A DNA stretch of 64,000 nucleotides from Gari tellinella (GCA_922989275.2 OV277867.1:38122070-38186069); one strand, 5' to 3'; counted from the first letter of the stretch, positions 10,667-21,559 are shown. Translations and numbers: made by a program. The notes: generated from the letters alone by a model not told the origin.

Positions 10667-10842
10667 AGAGCCAGATCAGACGCCGGGTAACCTGGCGTCT
10701 GATCAGGCTCCAAACTGTTTGCCACCAATATAAACATGAATCATCAGAACTGTCCAAAAGTTGTACTTTTCTAACGTTTTAGTGTTTTGCGTTTGCGTAC
10801 GTTTGCGTTTAAACGGGAAAGAATAATGTTTTCTCCACTGTA
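10667..10842 (-). mobile_element. Family A MITE, one end lost
   Basis: Starts inside the core (GAGCCAGATCAGACGCCGGG); right end AAAGAATAATGTTTTCTCCACTGTA is intact. Confidence 0.85.
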
Positions 10843-11085
10843 TCAGGGTATCAGATTCCGGGTATGTGTAGTGTAACCTCTTTTGACCGTCCACCTGGTA
10901 AGGAAAAAAGAACAATATTGATTATGAATGCCTATAAAGGTTAAGAGTACAAACTGTATGTCACTATGCATAAAAACGGCAAATTGGACTGAAAAAAGAT
11001 CCGCGATTAAATTGAATTTTGTTGCCATTACAGATGGTCGAACCAGAAGTAATTGAGTCAGAAACGCACTTTGTTTTCTTTTCCC

Positions 11086-11310
11086 ATTCACTCTATAATG
11101 TCATTATAAAGCGTATTTGCAAACAATTGTGATCCTGAACAGACGCCGCGTAACGCGGCGTCTGTCCAGGATCAAATTGTTTGCCACATGTTTTCAAATT
11201 ACGTCAGTTATACTGACTAAGATATTATTTTGAAACGATATTGCAGACAATAATATTGAAGCAGACGACAATATGGCGGTAAAGGGGTAAAATGATCATA
11301 AAAGGGTTAT
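11086..11310. mobile_element. Family C MITE
   Basis: TTCACTCTATAATGTCATTA, core GACGCCGCGTAACGCGGCGTC with both outer arms changed alike (CTGAACAGAC / GTCTGTCCAG), ATTGCAGACAATAATATTGA, end AAAAGGGTTA. Confidence 0.82.
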
Positions 11311-11359
11311 TGTACCGTGAAGAAAACGCTATTGTATTTCCCAGTGGCTACAGTCGAGC

Positions 11360-11455
11360 TTAACAATTTTAACATGTTTTATTACAAACAGTATGGAGCA
11401 GGATCAGACACCAGTGTAACCGACGTCTGATCAGACTCCAAACTGTCTGCAATTC
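11360..11455. mobile_element. Core type 1 hairpin, TIRs lost
   Basis: CAAACAGTATGGAGCAGGAT, CAGACACCAGTGTAACCGAC, CAGACTCCAAACTGTCTGC. Confidence 0.6.
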
Positions 11456-11850
11456 TGATTGAGATAAATCGTCTAAAGATACAAGAACATGTCATTTTTA
11501 TATAGGATATTTCATGAATGTTCATTATTTGACTAAAATAATATGACGCGAGCCTTGGCGAGCGTGGTATTAATTTTAGTCAACGAGTTTATTTAAAAGA
11601 TAAGTAATGAGCACGAATTTGAGATTCAAATTATCATATAACAATTTTAAACACATATTAAATCAATCGAAGCCGTAGTGTGTAGTCTTTCTTCTATATA
11701 TAAGTTGTTTAACCAAAACTACAGTAACGTCATCGGAGTCCAAATCATCATACTTCACTAGTGCATTACGATATTTATGTAATGGCTTTATTCAACTCCC
11801 AGACTGCATATTATGTGATGATATATTTTATTTTATTGCATTGCGTTTAC

Positions 11851-12072
11851 GTTTAACCTTTTCATCTGCAAAAAGTTTGGATCCTGGTCAGACGCCGCGA
11901 AACGCGGCGTCTGATCAGGATCCAAACTGTTTGACACTCGTAGCGAAATTTTGTCAGTCATACTGCCTTAAAATTAGCTTTGAAACGATAATTCAGACAT
12001 CAGAATTGAAGCAGACGATATTATAACGGGAAGGGGTAAGAATATCACGTAACAATTGGCACTGAAAGGGTT
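11851..12072. mobile_element. Family C MITE
   Basis: TTTAACCTTTTCATCTGC, core GACGCCGCGAAACGCGGCGTC, TTTGAAACGATAATTCAGAC, end GCACTGAAAGGGTT. Confidence 0.85.
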
Positions 12073-12154
12073 CAAGTAGGATATAGCCTACTATGTTACG
12101 TCTCCGACACTGTAAGTTCGTACCACTTAATATTGTGTTTAGTATACTATCTGC

Positions 12155-12378
12155 TTAACCCTTTTACTCCATATATACTCATTTTAACGCATTAAATTTA
12201 TTCCTCCATTCAAGAAAATAGTTCCACTTTATACAGTCATGAATATGCACCATGAGATTTTCTTTTCATATCCTAGCAGATGGTAGCTTAAAGCATGCTG
12301 AAAATAAATCAGAATGCATTCTAATTTACTGTCAACATGCAGTTAAAGTGGTCATCTTTCTTTAACACTAGAAACAGA
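12155..12378 (+). mobile_element. Family D MITE (D2), right end decayed
   Basis: TTAACCCTTTTACTCCATAT, TTATTCCTCCATTCAAGAAA, core AAGCATGCTGAAAATAAATC; ends after AACACTAGAAACAG. Confidence 0.8.
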
Positions 12379-12455
12379 TACAGATACAGATCTTAATTCG
12401 GCATAAAATAGCATAATATATTCATAGCTGTCAATTTGCATGAAAAATGTATACA

Positions 12456-12697
12456 TACAGTGGAGAATCTGTTATTCTTTCCCGTTTAAACGCAAACGTA
12501 CGCAAACGCAAAACACTAAAACGTAGAAACTTTTGAAAAATTCTGATAATTCATGTTTATCTTGTTGTAAACAGTTTGGAGCCTGATCAGACGCCGGGTT
12601 ACCCGGCGTCTGATCTAGCTCCAAACTGTTTCAACTGCAAATAATAGTTTTAGCGTAAACGCGTTTATTGGGAAAGAATAACGTTTTCTCCACTGTA
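12456..12697 (+). mobile_element. Family A MITE, complete
   Basis: TACAGTGGAGAATCTG...CTCCACTGTA, core apex GCCGGGTTACCCGGC, AAACGCAAACGTACGCAAAC subterminal. Confidence 0.93.
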
Positions 12698-13044
12698 CGT
12701 AAACATGCCATGGAGAAATAATTATAATTTGTAATTTATAATTTGATAAGATAGGTGCACAAATTATGCCTTTATAGAGACTGAAAACCACATGGTAAAT
12801 TGAAAATCACAATAACAGAAACAAATATGATTATTATAATTGTGTAGAGCTGATAAACATTAATTTCTGTTGACCTATAATGTAGCCTAAGGGGTATTAC
12901 TGTCTGTAATGAATTTATTGTTATATTTAAATTGCATATCAAATGTTTTATACACCGTCCTGGTACACGTAGAAGCCTCGGGTATCAGCCGATCGCAGGA
13001 CTGATTAATCGTACTCTGTCTGCTTTTGTTTTTGCCGCAGGTAA
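12698..13044. other. No gene seen
   Basis: AT-rich spacer between an A and a B MITE. Confidence 0.5.
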
Positions 13045-13406
13045 TACAGCGCTCACTCTCTTCAACGACACCCTATAGGAGACAAAAGTTATGTGCCTTG
13101 TTAGGAGGGAGTATTTATAGGGAGGGAAATCAGCTTACATTTGCAACCAGCTTGAATCCAGATCAGACGCCGCGTAACGCGGCGTCTGATCTTGATTCAA
13201 GCTGTTTGTCACTCGTCGTTATTTTTTTTTCTGTAAAAATGTCTATTATATCACTGTGGGAAAAACAGCAGACGACCATTTTTAGCAGACGTTATTGCAG
13301 CAATAGAAGCGTAAGACATAATTGTCCGGTTTTTAGAACTGCGGCAAGGGTCGTTGTAAGGAGGGAGTCGTTGTTGAGAGGGCCGTTGTAGGGAGGGAGC
13401 ACTGCA
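13045..13406 (-). mobile_element. Family B MITE, complete
   Basis: TACAGCGCTCACTCTCTTCA...GGGAGGGAGCACTGCA; core GACGCCGCGTAACGCGGCGTC with AGCTTGAATC arms. Confidence 0.9.
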
Positions 13407-13511
13407 TTCAAATATTAACGCCAATGGCGCAAGTGTACTTTGCACACATGTCGCAAGAGGCACGCAAGTTAAGCGTGCATGTTTCATTTGAAGTAGGAAT
13501 CTTGAAACTGG

Positions 13512-13756
13512 TACAGTTGATCCCAATAAACGCGTTTACGCTAAAACTATTATTTCCAGTGCAAACAGTTTGGAGCCAGATCAGACGCCGGGTAACCCGG
13601 CTTCTGATCAGGCTCCAAATTGTTTGCCACCATGATAAACATGAAATATCAGAAATGTCAAAAATATGTTCTTTTCTACGTTTTAGTGCTTTGCGTTTGC
13701 GTACGTTTGCGTACGTTTGCGTTTAAACGGGAAAGAATAACAGATTCTCCACTGTA
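13512..13756 (-). mobile_element. Family A MITE with short TIR deletion
   Basis: TACAGTTGATCCCAATAAAC: about 17 bp of the TIR are missing. Core nearly perfect. Subterminal GTACGTTTGC unit duplicated. Confidence 0.85.
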
Positions 13757-13858
13757 GGTCCTACATGCACATGCACGTCGAAAGTACCAACTTGACAATG
13801 TTATACGGCGGTTTCATTTGCAAACTGAATCGACAGAGCGGACAAAATGCAGCGTCCA

Positions 13859-14112
13859 TTAACCAATTTACTCTCAATGACGTCATAAAGCGCATTTGCA
13901 AACAGTTTTGATCCTGATCAGATGCCGCGAAACGCGGCACGCGGGGTCTGGACACTATCCAAACCGTTTGGCACTTGTCTTGAAATAACGCCAGTTTTAC
14001 TGCCTTAAATCTAACTTTGAAACGCTATTGCAGACAACAATACATAAACAGACGACAATATAACTGCGAAGGGGTAAAAACCTCACGATATATTTGATCA
14101 TGAAATGGTTAG
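13859..14112. mobile_element. Family C MITE, complete
   Basis: TTAACCAATTTACTCTCA, CRE TGACGTCA (13878-13885), core with an extra ACGCGG unit in the right arm, ACGATATATTTGATCATGAA, end ATGGTTAG. Confidence 0.85.
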
Positions 14113-14371
14113 CATGACTGGCAGAGTATCAAGCTTAAACAATCCGCAAGTCTTCATTTCGAATTTTGGCTTTGTTATTAAGGCCTAATCTAAATTCCAA
14201 TTCTTTAAACGATTAATGTTGGGCTAATATAACAGAAGAAGAAAATGTTACCGAAAGGAAAAATAAGGGAGAGCAGACGCTGTGATTTAGTCCTGTGCGT
14301 GTTGTGCATTCATTTGGCTGTCTTAAGTGCTTGCGGGCTCCGAATTTCGTAAGAAGAACTTGCGTTTCCTG

Positions 14372-14720
14372 TTACAACGGCCCTCTCAACAACGACTCCC
14401 TCCTTACAACGACCCTGGTCGCAGTTCCCCAAACAGGACAATTATGCACGACATATTCACGACTGCAATGACGTCTGCTTAAACTTGCCGTCTGCTGTTT
14501 TTCTCAAAGCTACACAATGGACATTTTGACAGAAAAAACTTAACGACGAGTGACAAACAGCTTGAATCCAGATCAGACACCACGTAACGCGGCGTCTGAT
14601 CTGGATTCAAGCTGGTTGTAAATGTAGCCAATTTCCCTCCTAATAACGAGTGCCACCGAACAATGCTCACAATGTTTGTTTCATAGTGGGTGTTGTTGAA
14701 GAGATGGAGCGTTGTAGTTC
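14372..14720 (+). mobile_element. Family B MITE, end trimmed
   Basis: GTTACAACGGCCCTCTCAAC...GATGGAGCGTTGTA; core CACCACGTAACGCGGCGTCTG. Confidence 0.82.
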
Positions 14721-14792
14721 ATTAACGGGTGTGGTCTTACATGTACGACCAGTTATGACCAACGCTTTACAACATGTTGCCTACTCTTGTAC

Positions 14793-15032
14793 TACAGAGG
14801 AGAAAACGTTATTCTTTCCCAATAAACGCGTTTACGCTTTCCATTGCAAACAGTTTGGAGCCAGATCAGACGCCGGGTAACCCGGCGTCTGATCAGGCTT
14901 CAAACTGTTTGCCACTCAGATAAAAATGAAAAGTTAGAATTGTCAAGAAGTTGTCCTTTTCTACGTTTTAGTGCTTTGCGTTTGCGTTTCGTTTGCGTTT
15001 AAACGGGAAAGAATAACGTATTCTCCACTGTA
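14793..15032 (-). mobile_element. Family A MITE, complete
   Basis: TACAGAGGAGAAAACGTT...ATTCTCCACTGTA with core GACGCCGGGTAACCCGGCGTC. Confidence 0.92.
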
Positions 15033-15459
15033 TTTGAACCTACTATATTTACATGTACCTCCAGTATGAAGAATAAGCATATGTTATACAAATACGATAA
15101 ATATAATCGTTTAACATTAAAACTTGTCCGGCTCATGATTCCCGACTCTTGAGAACAACTGGGATGGGGGTTGGGACAGGGACATTACGTCACATTAGTT
15201 CTTACAAAGGACCGAGAGTAATGTCTTTATTAGTTTAATCAATGTACATGTATAATCATATCAACATTTAATGAAAAATTCCCTGTCTAGTTTTCCTTTT
15301 TTGTATGTTAATCTCTTTAATTATCTATGGGAATATGACAATAGAACATTGTATACATGTGTGGTGTTTCGAATGGTGCATATATTTCTGTATTTTATCT
15401 AGAGAGAAATAAAGTACATGTATGTTTTATAAACAGTGTTGTTGACTGCATCGATAAGG
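15033..15459. other. No gene seen
   Basis: Unique-looking AT-rich spacer. Confidence 0.5.
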
Positions 15460-15709
15460 TACAGTGGAGAATCTGTTATTCTTTCCAAATAAACGCGTTT
15501 ATGCTAAAACTATTATTTGCAGTGCAAACAGTTTGGAGCCAGATCAGACGCCGGGTAACCCGGTGTCTGATCAGGCTCCAAACTGTTTGCAACCAAGATA
15601 AACAAGAATTATCAGAATTGTCAAAAAGTTGTACTTTTCTACGTTTTAGTACTTTGCGTTTGCGTACGTTTGCGTTTAAACGGGAAAGAATAACAGATTC
15701 TCCACTGTA
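15460..15709 (-). mobile_element. Family A MITE, complete
   Basis: TACAGTGGAGAATCTG...ATTCTCCACTGTA; one arm mutated (CCGGTGTC against GACGCCGG). Only 11 bp separate it from the next copy. Confidence 0.92.
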
Positions 15710-15720
15710 AACTGCTTCAT

Positions 15721-15853
15721 TACAGTGGATGAGACGTTATTCTTTCCCAATAAATGCGTTTACGCTAAAATAAATGATACCCATTGCAAACAATTTGGAG
15801 CCAGATCAGACGCCGGTAAACCCGTCGTCTGATCAGGCTCAACACTGTTTGCC
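15721..15853 (-). mobile_element. Family A MITE, half copy
   Basis: TIR TACAGTGGATGAGACG and core present (CCGGTAAACCCG apex); ends abruptly after ACTGTTTGCCC. Confidence 0.85.
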
Positions 15854-16241
15854 CTTAAAGACGTTTCCTGACCTACTTTCGGTGATAATCCCTACTGAGA
15901 CATTTTCCTCACAAACAACATGATTTTTATCCATACCTGTATTACTGTGAATTAGTCAGGCGTGTCATGAGAGGCCCGCACCTTATATTAGATAGTTTGA
16001 TTAGTAAACCCTATTGAAACCCACCTTTTGAAACCCACTGTGTGTGATTATGTAAGGGCCTGTGCACACTTTACTCCTGCTTCACAATTACATTCACGCC
16101 TGTCGAGAACAATGGAAGGGGGGGGGGGGGGGGGGTAGTTCATCAAAGGACTGAGGAAATGTCTTCCATATTAAAAACAATAGTCAGACTTGTCGAAATA
16201 ACGTATTCTACACCGTTACCACGTCCCAAACGATTGACGCC
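15854..16241. other. No gene seen
   Basis: Resembles 20870-21170 in places (CTCCCGA/TTGATAGTTTG, GACAATGG...G run), suggesting a shared older repeat ending near a G run. Confidence 0.4.
16119..16136. repeat. G homopolymer
   Basis: Eighteen G in a row. Similar runs occur at 24261-24276 and, interrupted, at 21138-21152. Length may be unreliable in the assembly. Confidence 0.85.
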
Positions 16242-16579
16242 TTAACCCATTACCCCATAAATATGCTTTTTACGTCTTTAATTTATTCCTCTACTGAATA
16301 AAATAGTTCCAATTTGAACAGTCATAAATATGTTTAATAAAAATTGTTTTGTATAATTTAGTGGATGGTAGCTTAAAGCAGGTTGGAGAGGACTTACATA
16401 GGCAATGCCTGTTGTCCAATCCATTTCATTATTTGAATAAAATATTGTTTAAACCAAAGCAGGTTGAAAGTAACGCAGAATGGGCTTTACATGTAAGGCA
16501 CATTCTGCTTTACTTTCAACCTGCTTGAAGTGGTCACTTATTTTCAAAACTAGAAACTGGCTATGAGGTTATGGGTTAA
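16242..16579 (+). mobile_element. Family D MITE (D3) carrying a LINE-tail insertion
   Basis: TTAACCCATTACCCCATA...GGTTATGGGTTAA; core arm interrupted at 16386-16455 with 11-bp duplication. Confidence 0.9.
16386..16455 (+). mobile_element. 70-bp LINE-tail mini-insertion with 11-bp target duplication
   Basis: Starts GAGAGGACTTACATAGGC and ends AATAAAATATTGTTTAAACC. It is flanked by perfect AAAGCAGGTTG (16375-16385 and 16456-16466), a target duplication made inside the core arm of MITE D3. Confidence 0.85.
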
Positions 16580-16745
16580 TTAGAGGAATTATCACTGCTT
16601 TAAAGCCGTAAACATTTGTATTAGTGGTTTCTTCTGACTTTGCCGAGGTCTATTTAGATTGGGACATTCTTAAACTGTAAAATGGATGAGTATCGTACTC
16701 GATGATTTCCTTACAGCCAGCAATAGATACTTATTGTGCGCCATG

Positions 16746-16885
16746 TACAGTGGAGAAGACAACATTCTTTCCCATTTAAACGCAAACGCAATGCACTAAA
16801 ATGTGGAAATTTACACTTTGAAATTTCTAACTATATTTTAATCTGAGTGGCAAATAGGTTGGAGCCTGATTAGACGCCGGGTTAC
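16746..16885 (+). mobile_element. Family A MITE, half copy
   Basis: TACAGTGGAGAAGACAAC through CAAATAGGTTGGAGCCTGAT; lost after the first core arm (GCCGGGTTAC). Confidence 0.8.
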
Positions 16886-17026
16886 ACAGTAAAGTTAGCA
16901 CACCGGTGTCATGCTGCATGAGAACCATGCTTATCTCAAGTAGGAAAGTGTTGCTTACCTATTTACAATTATGAACTATTTTGTTCTATAAATAACTCGG
17001 CCATGTCAGAAAAAATCGGATAATAC

Positions 17027-17281
17027 TACAGGTGAGAGGGTGCTGTTTCTTTCCCACTAAACGCGTTTGTGCTCAAACAAAATTATGCATTGCAAACAGT
17101 TTGGAGCCAGATCAAACACCGGGTGACTAGGTGTCTATGCATGGTCCAAACTGTTTGCCAATGAGAATTTAAGAAATCGTCAACATTTTGTTTTAAAAAA
17201 ATACAACAGCCTCCAAACTTTTTCTTATTCATGTTTTATGCTTGCTTTTGATTTATAAACGGGCAAAAATTTTCCACTGTA
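17027..17281 (-). mobile_element. Family A MITE, diverged
   Basis: TACAGGTGAGAGGGTGCTG...TTTTCCACTGTA; core arms decayed (CAGATCAAACACCGGGTGAC). Confidence 0.75.
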
Positions 17282-17287
17282 CCGGAA

Positions 17288-17425
17288 CTGGCTCCCGTCT
17301 TACGCAACGTCGTACGACACATATTGTAATAATTATTATTCGTTTTTCCATCTAATACGGTCTTATGACATCTCTTTCGAATCGTTATTTAAGGTGATTC
17401 CAAAGAGATGTCACAAAGGGTATTT
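17288..17425. mobile_element. Family I element, partial
   Basis: TGGCTCCCGTCTTACGCAAC, CATCTCTTTCGAATCGTTAT, GTGATTCCAAAGAGATGTCA. Confidence 0.65.
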
Positions 17426-17494
17426 CGACTCAATAAAAATTGAAATTAGTTTAATACATTTTGGATTCTGATCAGATACAAAACATTCGACGAA

Positions 17495-17614
17495 CCTTTT
17501 TGATCAGAGTGGCAAACAGTTTGGAGTCTGATCTGGGTCCAAGCTTTTTGCATTCGAAATACACAGTTTTGCATTAACGCTTTCATTTGGAAGATAAAGT
17601 CGTTTCCACTCTAT
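17495..17614 (+). mobile_element. Family A MITE fragment, diverged
   Basis: CAAACAGTTTGGAGTCTGAT and ATTAACGCTTTCATTTGG, end TCGTTTCCACTCTA. Confidence 0.55.
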
Positions 17615-17640
17615 GACGTATGAATACCAACGCTCAGAAT

Positions 17641-17860
17641 TACAGTGGAGAAAGCGTTATTCTTTCCCAATAAACGCGTTTATGCTATAACTTTTTTTCC
17701 ATTTACAAACAGTTTGGAGCCAGATCAGACGCCGGGTAACCAAACTGTTTGCCACCAATATAAACATGACTTATCAGAATTGTCAAAAAGTGTTCTACGT
17801 TTTAGTACTTTGCGTTTCGTTTGCGTTTAAACGGCAAAGACTAACATATTCTCCACTGTA
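17641..17860 (-). mobile_element. Family A MITE lacking one core arm
   Basis: Both TIRs intact. The core reads GACGCCGGGTAAC then CAAACTGTTTG directly: the second arm's GGCGTCTGATCAGGCTC is deleted. Confidence 0.9.
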
Positions 17861-17933
17861 CGTTAACTGTCTTGTTTTTCAGAATACGTTCACAGTGTTC
17901 ATATTAGAAAATACAGCAAATTTAATGTAAATA

Positions 17934-18104
17934 TAAGAAATGAACTGATTGTTTTCGGCGTTTAAGCGAAATAAACGACAGAAAATGATCGGCAAATTAA
18001 CCATGAATCACTAATAGTACTATAGCACAATTAATGGAATTTGCCGATAGTTTTCTGTCGTTTATTTCGCTGTAAACGCCGACCCCCCCCCCCCCCCCCC
18101 CCCC
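17934..18104. mobile_element. Family H foldback, ending in a 22-bp C run
   Basis: AAGAAATGAACTGATTGTTT...CGGCAAATT / AATTTGCCGATAGTTTTCTG...TAAACGCCGA, followed by C(22) at 18083-18104. Confidence 0.8.
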
Positions 18105-18166
18105 AACAAAAAATAAATATATATTTCTAAAGTTATAGCACAGACGCTTAAATTATTCGAAAAGCA

Positions 18167-18409
18167 TACAGTGGATAATCTGTTATTCTTTCCCGTTTAC
18201 ACGCAAACGCAAAGTACTAAAACGCAGAAAAGTACAACTTTTGGACAATTCTGATAATTCATGTTTATATTTGTGGCATACAGTTTGGAGCCTGATCAGA
18301 CGCCGGGTTACCTGGCGTCTGATCTGACTCCAAACTGTTTGTAATAGAAAAAATAGTTTTAAATAGCGTAAACGCGTTATCGGGAAAGAATAACGTTTTC
18401 TCCACTGTA
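18167..18409 (+). mobile_element. Family A MITE, complete
   Basis: TACAGTGGATAATCTG...TTCTCCACTGTA, core apex GCCGGGTTACCTGGC. Confidence 0.92.
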
Positions 18410-18460
18410 ACAGTTTACATAATCTTAAAAGTACATAAAGAATTAAAGCAATATACAATA

Positions 18461-18534
18461 TACAGCGCTCCCTCTCTACAACGGTTCTCCAAACAACGAC
18501 TCCCTCCTTAACGACCCTTGTCGCAGTTCCATAA
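18461..18534 (+). mobile_element. Family B left-end fragment
   Basis: TACAGCGCTCCCTCTCTACA...TTGTCGCAGTTCC; lost just upstream of the LINE at 18590. Confidence 0.75.
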
Positions 18535-18582
18535 TTTTTACTATGAATCAGATTTGCTCGAACGTGTCCAAATTGAGGTAGC

Positions 18583-20289
18583 ATGCTTAATCACGGGTCT
18601 TCGTCGCAATTCACATCGATTTATAAAATATACTGTTCCATTTTGAATGATCGCTTAGTGAGTTGGGCGGAGCAAAACGGGGTTCTGGAGGATGAGCAGG
18701 GTGGTTTTCGGAAAAAACGGAGTACTGTTGATCAAATCTCAACTCTCACTAGTATTATAGAAACTAGAAAGAAGTTGAGACAGCCAACATTTACTGCTTT
18801 TATTGATTTTAAAAAGGCTTATGATTATATTAATCGTGATTTATTATGGATAAGAATGGTTGAATCTGGAATTATAGGTAAAATGATGAAAGCTATTATG
18901 TCACTATACTCATCAGTCAGATCTTGTGTCCGTGTTAACTCTTTTACAACTGAATGGTTTGATGTCAATTCAGGTCTCAGACAAGGCTGTATTCTCTCGC
19001 CATTGTTATTTAATATGTTTATAAATGACCTTGTTAAATGTCTGAAGCAGTTAGGGATTGGTATCCCCATAGATGATGAAAGAGTATGTATTTTACTTTA
19101 TGCGGATGATATAGTTTTGTTAGCTACAAATGAAGATGATCTCCAGCTTTTGTTGACAACATTACAAGCATGGTGTGGCACAAATGAAATGCAAATCAAT
19201 AGTTCTAAAAGTCAGATTGTACATTTTCGTCCTGTTTCCTTTCCCAGGACCATTTTTAAATTTACATGTGGTGATGCAGAATTACAGATAGTAGATAGAT
19301 ACGTTTATCTTGGCATAGTACTCAATGAATTTCTTGATTATAATGTTACTGCAAAGGCCGTGGCTCAGAGTGCTAGTCGTGCACTGGGTCTGCTTATTGC
19401 AAAGTGTAAATCAATTGGTGGTGTCACTTATGACGTTTTTACAAAACTGTATGACTCTCTAGTCTGGCCTGTTATTGCATATGGATCTGCTATTTGGGGT
19501 GTCAAACCATTTTCTTGCGTAAACGCCGTTCATAATCGAGCTATGCGTTTCTTCTTAGGAGTTGGTAAGTATACACCGAATGCTGCAGTAGCAGGGGAAA
19601 TGGCTTGGACACCTCCAATAGTTAGACAGTGGAAATCAGTGACTAATACATGGTGTAATTTGAGTGCTATGTCAAGATCGAGAGTAAATAGGAGAGTAGC
19701 TTTATGGGCGTATAACAAAGCCAGTAACTCATGTAAAAATTGGTATTTTACAGTTGAAAAGCAATTGAAATCATGTAATTTATATCAGTACTGTAATTTA
19801 AACACTCCAATGCTTAAAAACAGAATGAAACAGACTGTAACGGATCATCTTACCTCTGTATATGTAAACGAATGGACATCTACGATCAATAGGGTTAATG
19901 CTACGAACGGTCGTGGTGGTAACAAATTGCGCAACTACGCACTGTATAAAGATACATTTGCCGTTGAACAATATTGTAAGTTGATTTTACCCACCAGACA
20001 TAGATCTGCACTTTGTAAATTTCGATGTGGAGTAGCACCAATTAGAATCGAAACAGGTCGATATGAAAATTTAGAAATAGTTGATCGTATATGTCCATTT
20101 TGTGAAGAGATAGAATCCGAAACACATGTCCTTTTTTACTGCCCTGTATACAATGACCTACGTTTAAGCATGGTTCAAACTGCTTCTGCTTTGAATGCAC
20201 ATTTTAACTACATGTCAGATATTGAGAAATTATCATTTATTATGTCAAACAAAAATAATGATAAGAATAGTTGCCAAAACCTGTTTTAA
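18583..20289 (+). CDS. Reverse transcriptase frame of a 5'-truncated non-LTR retrotransposon
   Basis: 568 codons without a stop. RT motifs: TAFIDFKKAYDYIN (71-84, catalytic Asp at 75), GLRQGCILSPLLF (131-143), LLYADDIVLLA (171-181, YADD pair 175-176), and the thumb/connection region. A C-terminal zinc knuckle CPFC...H...C (C504, C507, H515, C520) is typical of CR1/Jockey-like LINEs. The apurinic endonuclease and the first RT blocks are absent: the element is cut at about 18590, just after a family B MITE fragment. The frame is intact, so insertion is fairly recent, but without an endonuclease and 5' UTR the copy should be dead. Confidence 0.9.
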   Translation: MLNHGSSSQFTSIYKIYCSILNDRLVSWAEQNGVLEDEQGGFRKKRSTVDQISTLTSIIETRKKLRQPTFTAFIDFKKAYDYINRDLLWIRMVESGIIGKMMKAIMSLYSSVRSCVRVNSFTTEWFDVNSGLRQGCILSPLLFNMFINDLVKCLKQLGIGIPIDDERVCILLYADDIVLLATNEDDLQLLLTTLQAWCGTNEMQINSSKSQIVHFRPVSFPRTIFKFTCGDAELQIVDRYVYLGIVLNEFLDYNVTAKAVAQSASRALGLLIAKCKSIGGVTYDVFTKLYDSLVWPVIAYGSAIWGVKPFSCVNAVHNRAMRFFLGVGKYTPNAAVAGEMAWTPPIVRQWKSVTNTWCNLSAMSRSRVNRRVALWAYNKASNSCKNWYFTVEKQLKSCNLYQYCNLNTPMLKNRMKQTVTDHLTSVYVNEWTSTINRVNATNGRGGNKLRNYALYKDTFAVEQYCKLILPTRHRSALCKFRCGVAPIRIETGRYENLEIVDRICPFCEEIESETHVLFYCPVYNDLRLSMVQTASALNAHFNYMSDIEKLSFIMSNKNNDKNSCQNLF

Positions 20290-20816
20290 TATACTTAAGA
20301 CTCGTATGTCATTTCTTAGTAGATAGTTCTGATTATTCTTAAAGTACTTTATATAATTATATGTTTTATTGTTTATAATATCACTTATGCTCTTATTGGA
20401 TTTATACAACCTCAATTAATACGTTTGCAGGAGTTATTGTTTTATTTTTAGAAAAGTTTGTCTTACCGATTTGTAACCGTTAGCTTTTAAGACTCATATA
20501 CCTTAAAGGCTGTTTTACTTAACAACTTTCTTTTTCTCATTTTGTGGAATTTTAGAGCGCTATATTGATGGAGGTCGTATATTTCTTTCATTTTACGTAC
20601 TACAATGTATGTATATAATACTGTATTTGTATTTCTTAACTAGTCTTAATTACATTTATTTTTACAAAGGTAAAAATAAGTAGTTGTGATATTTGTATTG
20701 TGATAAGTCTCTTATAATTCTTGAAAGAATGGCATGGTTTAAAATACTGTTTGTAATATTTGTTTGTGTATATACTATGCTGTAACCATGATGAGACTAT
20801 AATAAAGAATAAAACC
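18590..20816 (+). mobile_element. LINE (CR1/Jockey-like), 5'-truncated copy
   Basis: The RT frame is followed by a 0.5-kb AT-rich 3' UTR (20290-20816) ending in AATAAAGAATAAAACC, i.e. a short A-rich repeat rather than a long poly(A). 5' truncation at about 18590 is the usual target-primed signature. No clear target duplication is seen. Confidence 0.8.
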
Positions 20817-21240
20817 TGAATCGATCTGCATTATACAAAGAGTTAGGTATAGATTTAAAGACGTCTCCCGACGACCTTTTGATCATAACACCTTGTCAGA
20901 CAATTTTACTTGCAAAAAGCATGGGTCTTGTGGACACGTCGATAGCAAAGAATCATTGAAGCTTCTCATGTGAGACCCGACCTTTATATTTGATAGTTTG
21001 GTTAGAAATAACCATTGAAAATCACTAGTGCATGTGTATAATCTGGGCCCCACCAATTAAACTGAGATTGGTATAGCTTGTGCTGCACATGCTTGGCAGT
21101 TAACATCACACCTACAGAGACAATGGTGGGGTGGGGAGGGGGGGGGGGAGGGTAGTGGGTAGTACATGTACTTTCAATAATTTATAATTTCGACTCATAT
21201 ATGTATATGTATAACATTGTTCATAGTTTGATTGTATTTT
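20817..21240. other. No gene seen
   Basis: Shares TTATATTTGATAGTTTGGTT and GAGACAATGG...G-run segments with 15880-16140; probably a diverged repeat. Confidence 0.4.
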
Positions 21241-21308
21241 GAGAGGACTCACATAGGCTTCGCCTGTTGTCCAATGCTTTTCTTCTGAATAAAATATAGT
21301 TTAAACTA
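21241..21308 (+). mobile_element. 68-bp LINE-tail mini-insertion
   Basis: Same start (GAGAGGACTCACATAGGC) and same end (GAATAAAATATAGTTTAAAC) as 16386-16455. It abuts the right half of family B copy 21309-21546. Confidence 0.7.
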
Positions 21309-21546
21309 ATGTCGTCTGTTTAAAGCTGTCATCTCCTGTTTTACATAATGGACATTTTGACGGAAAATGTAATTAGGAGTGCCAAACAGCTTGAATCCAG
21401 ATCAGACGCCGCGTGACGCGGCGTCTGATATGGATTCAAGCTGTTTGCGAATGTACGCCGGGTCCTCTCCCTATAACGACTCCCTCAGAACAACGCACAT
21501 AATTGTTGTCTCCCATTGGATGTCGTTGTAGAGAGGGAGCGCTGTA
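21309..21546 (+). mobile_element. Family B MITE, right part
   Basis: GTCGTCTGTTTAAAGC, core GACGCCGCGTGACGCGGCGTC, end GAGAGGGAGCGCTGTA. The left part is replaced by the LINE tail 21241-21308. Confidence 0.85.
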
Positions 21547-21559
21547 CATAACACTCGTT

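Noticed and set aside
13424..13726. About 25 open frames of 60-130 codons reading like QWRKRYSFPINAFTLKLLF...VWSQIRRRVTRRLIRLQTV
   Set aside because: They are chance translations of family A MITEs in one frame. Their similarity to each other comes from the repeat, not from a protein family, and they cross the hairpin.
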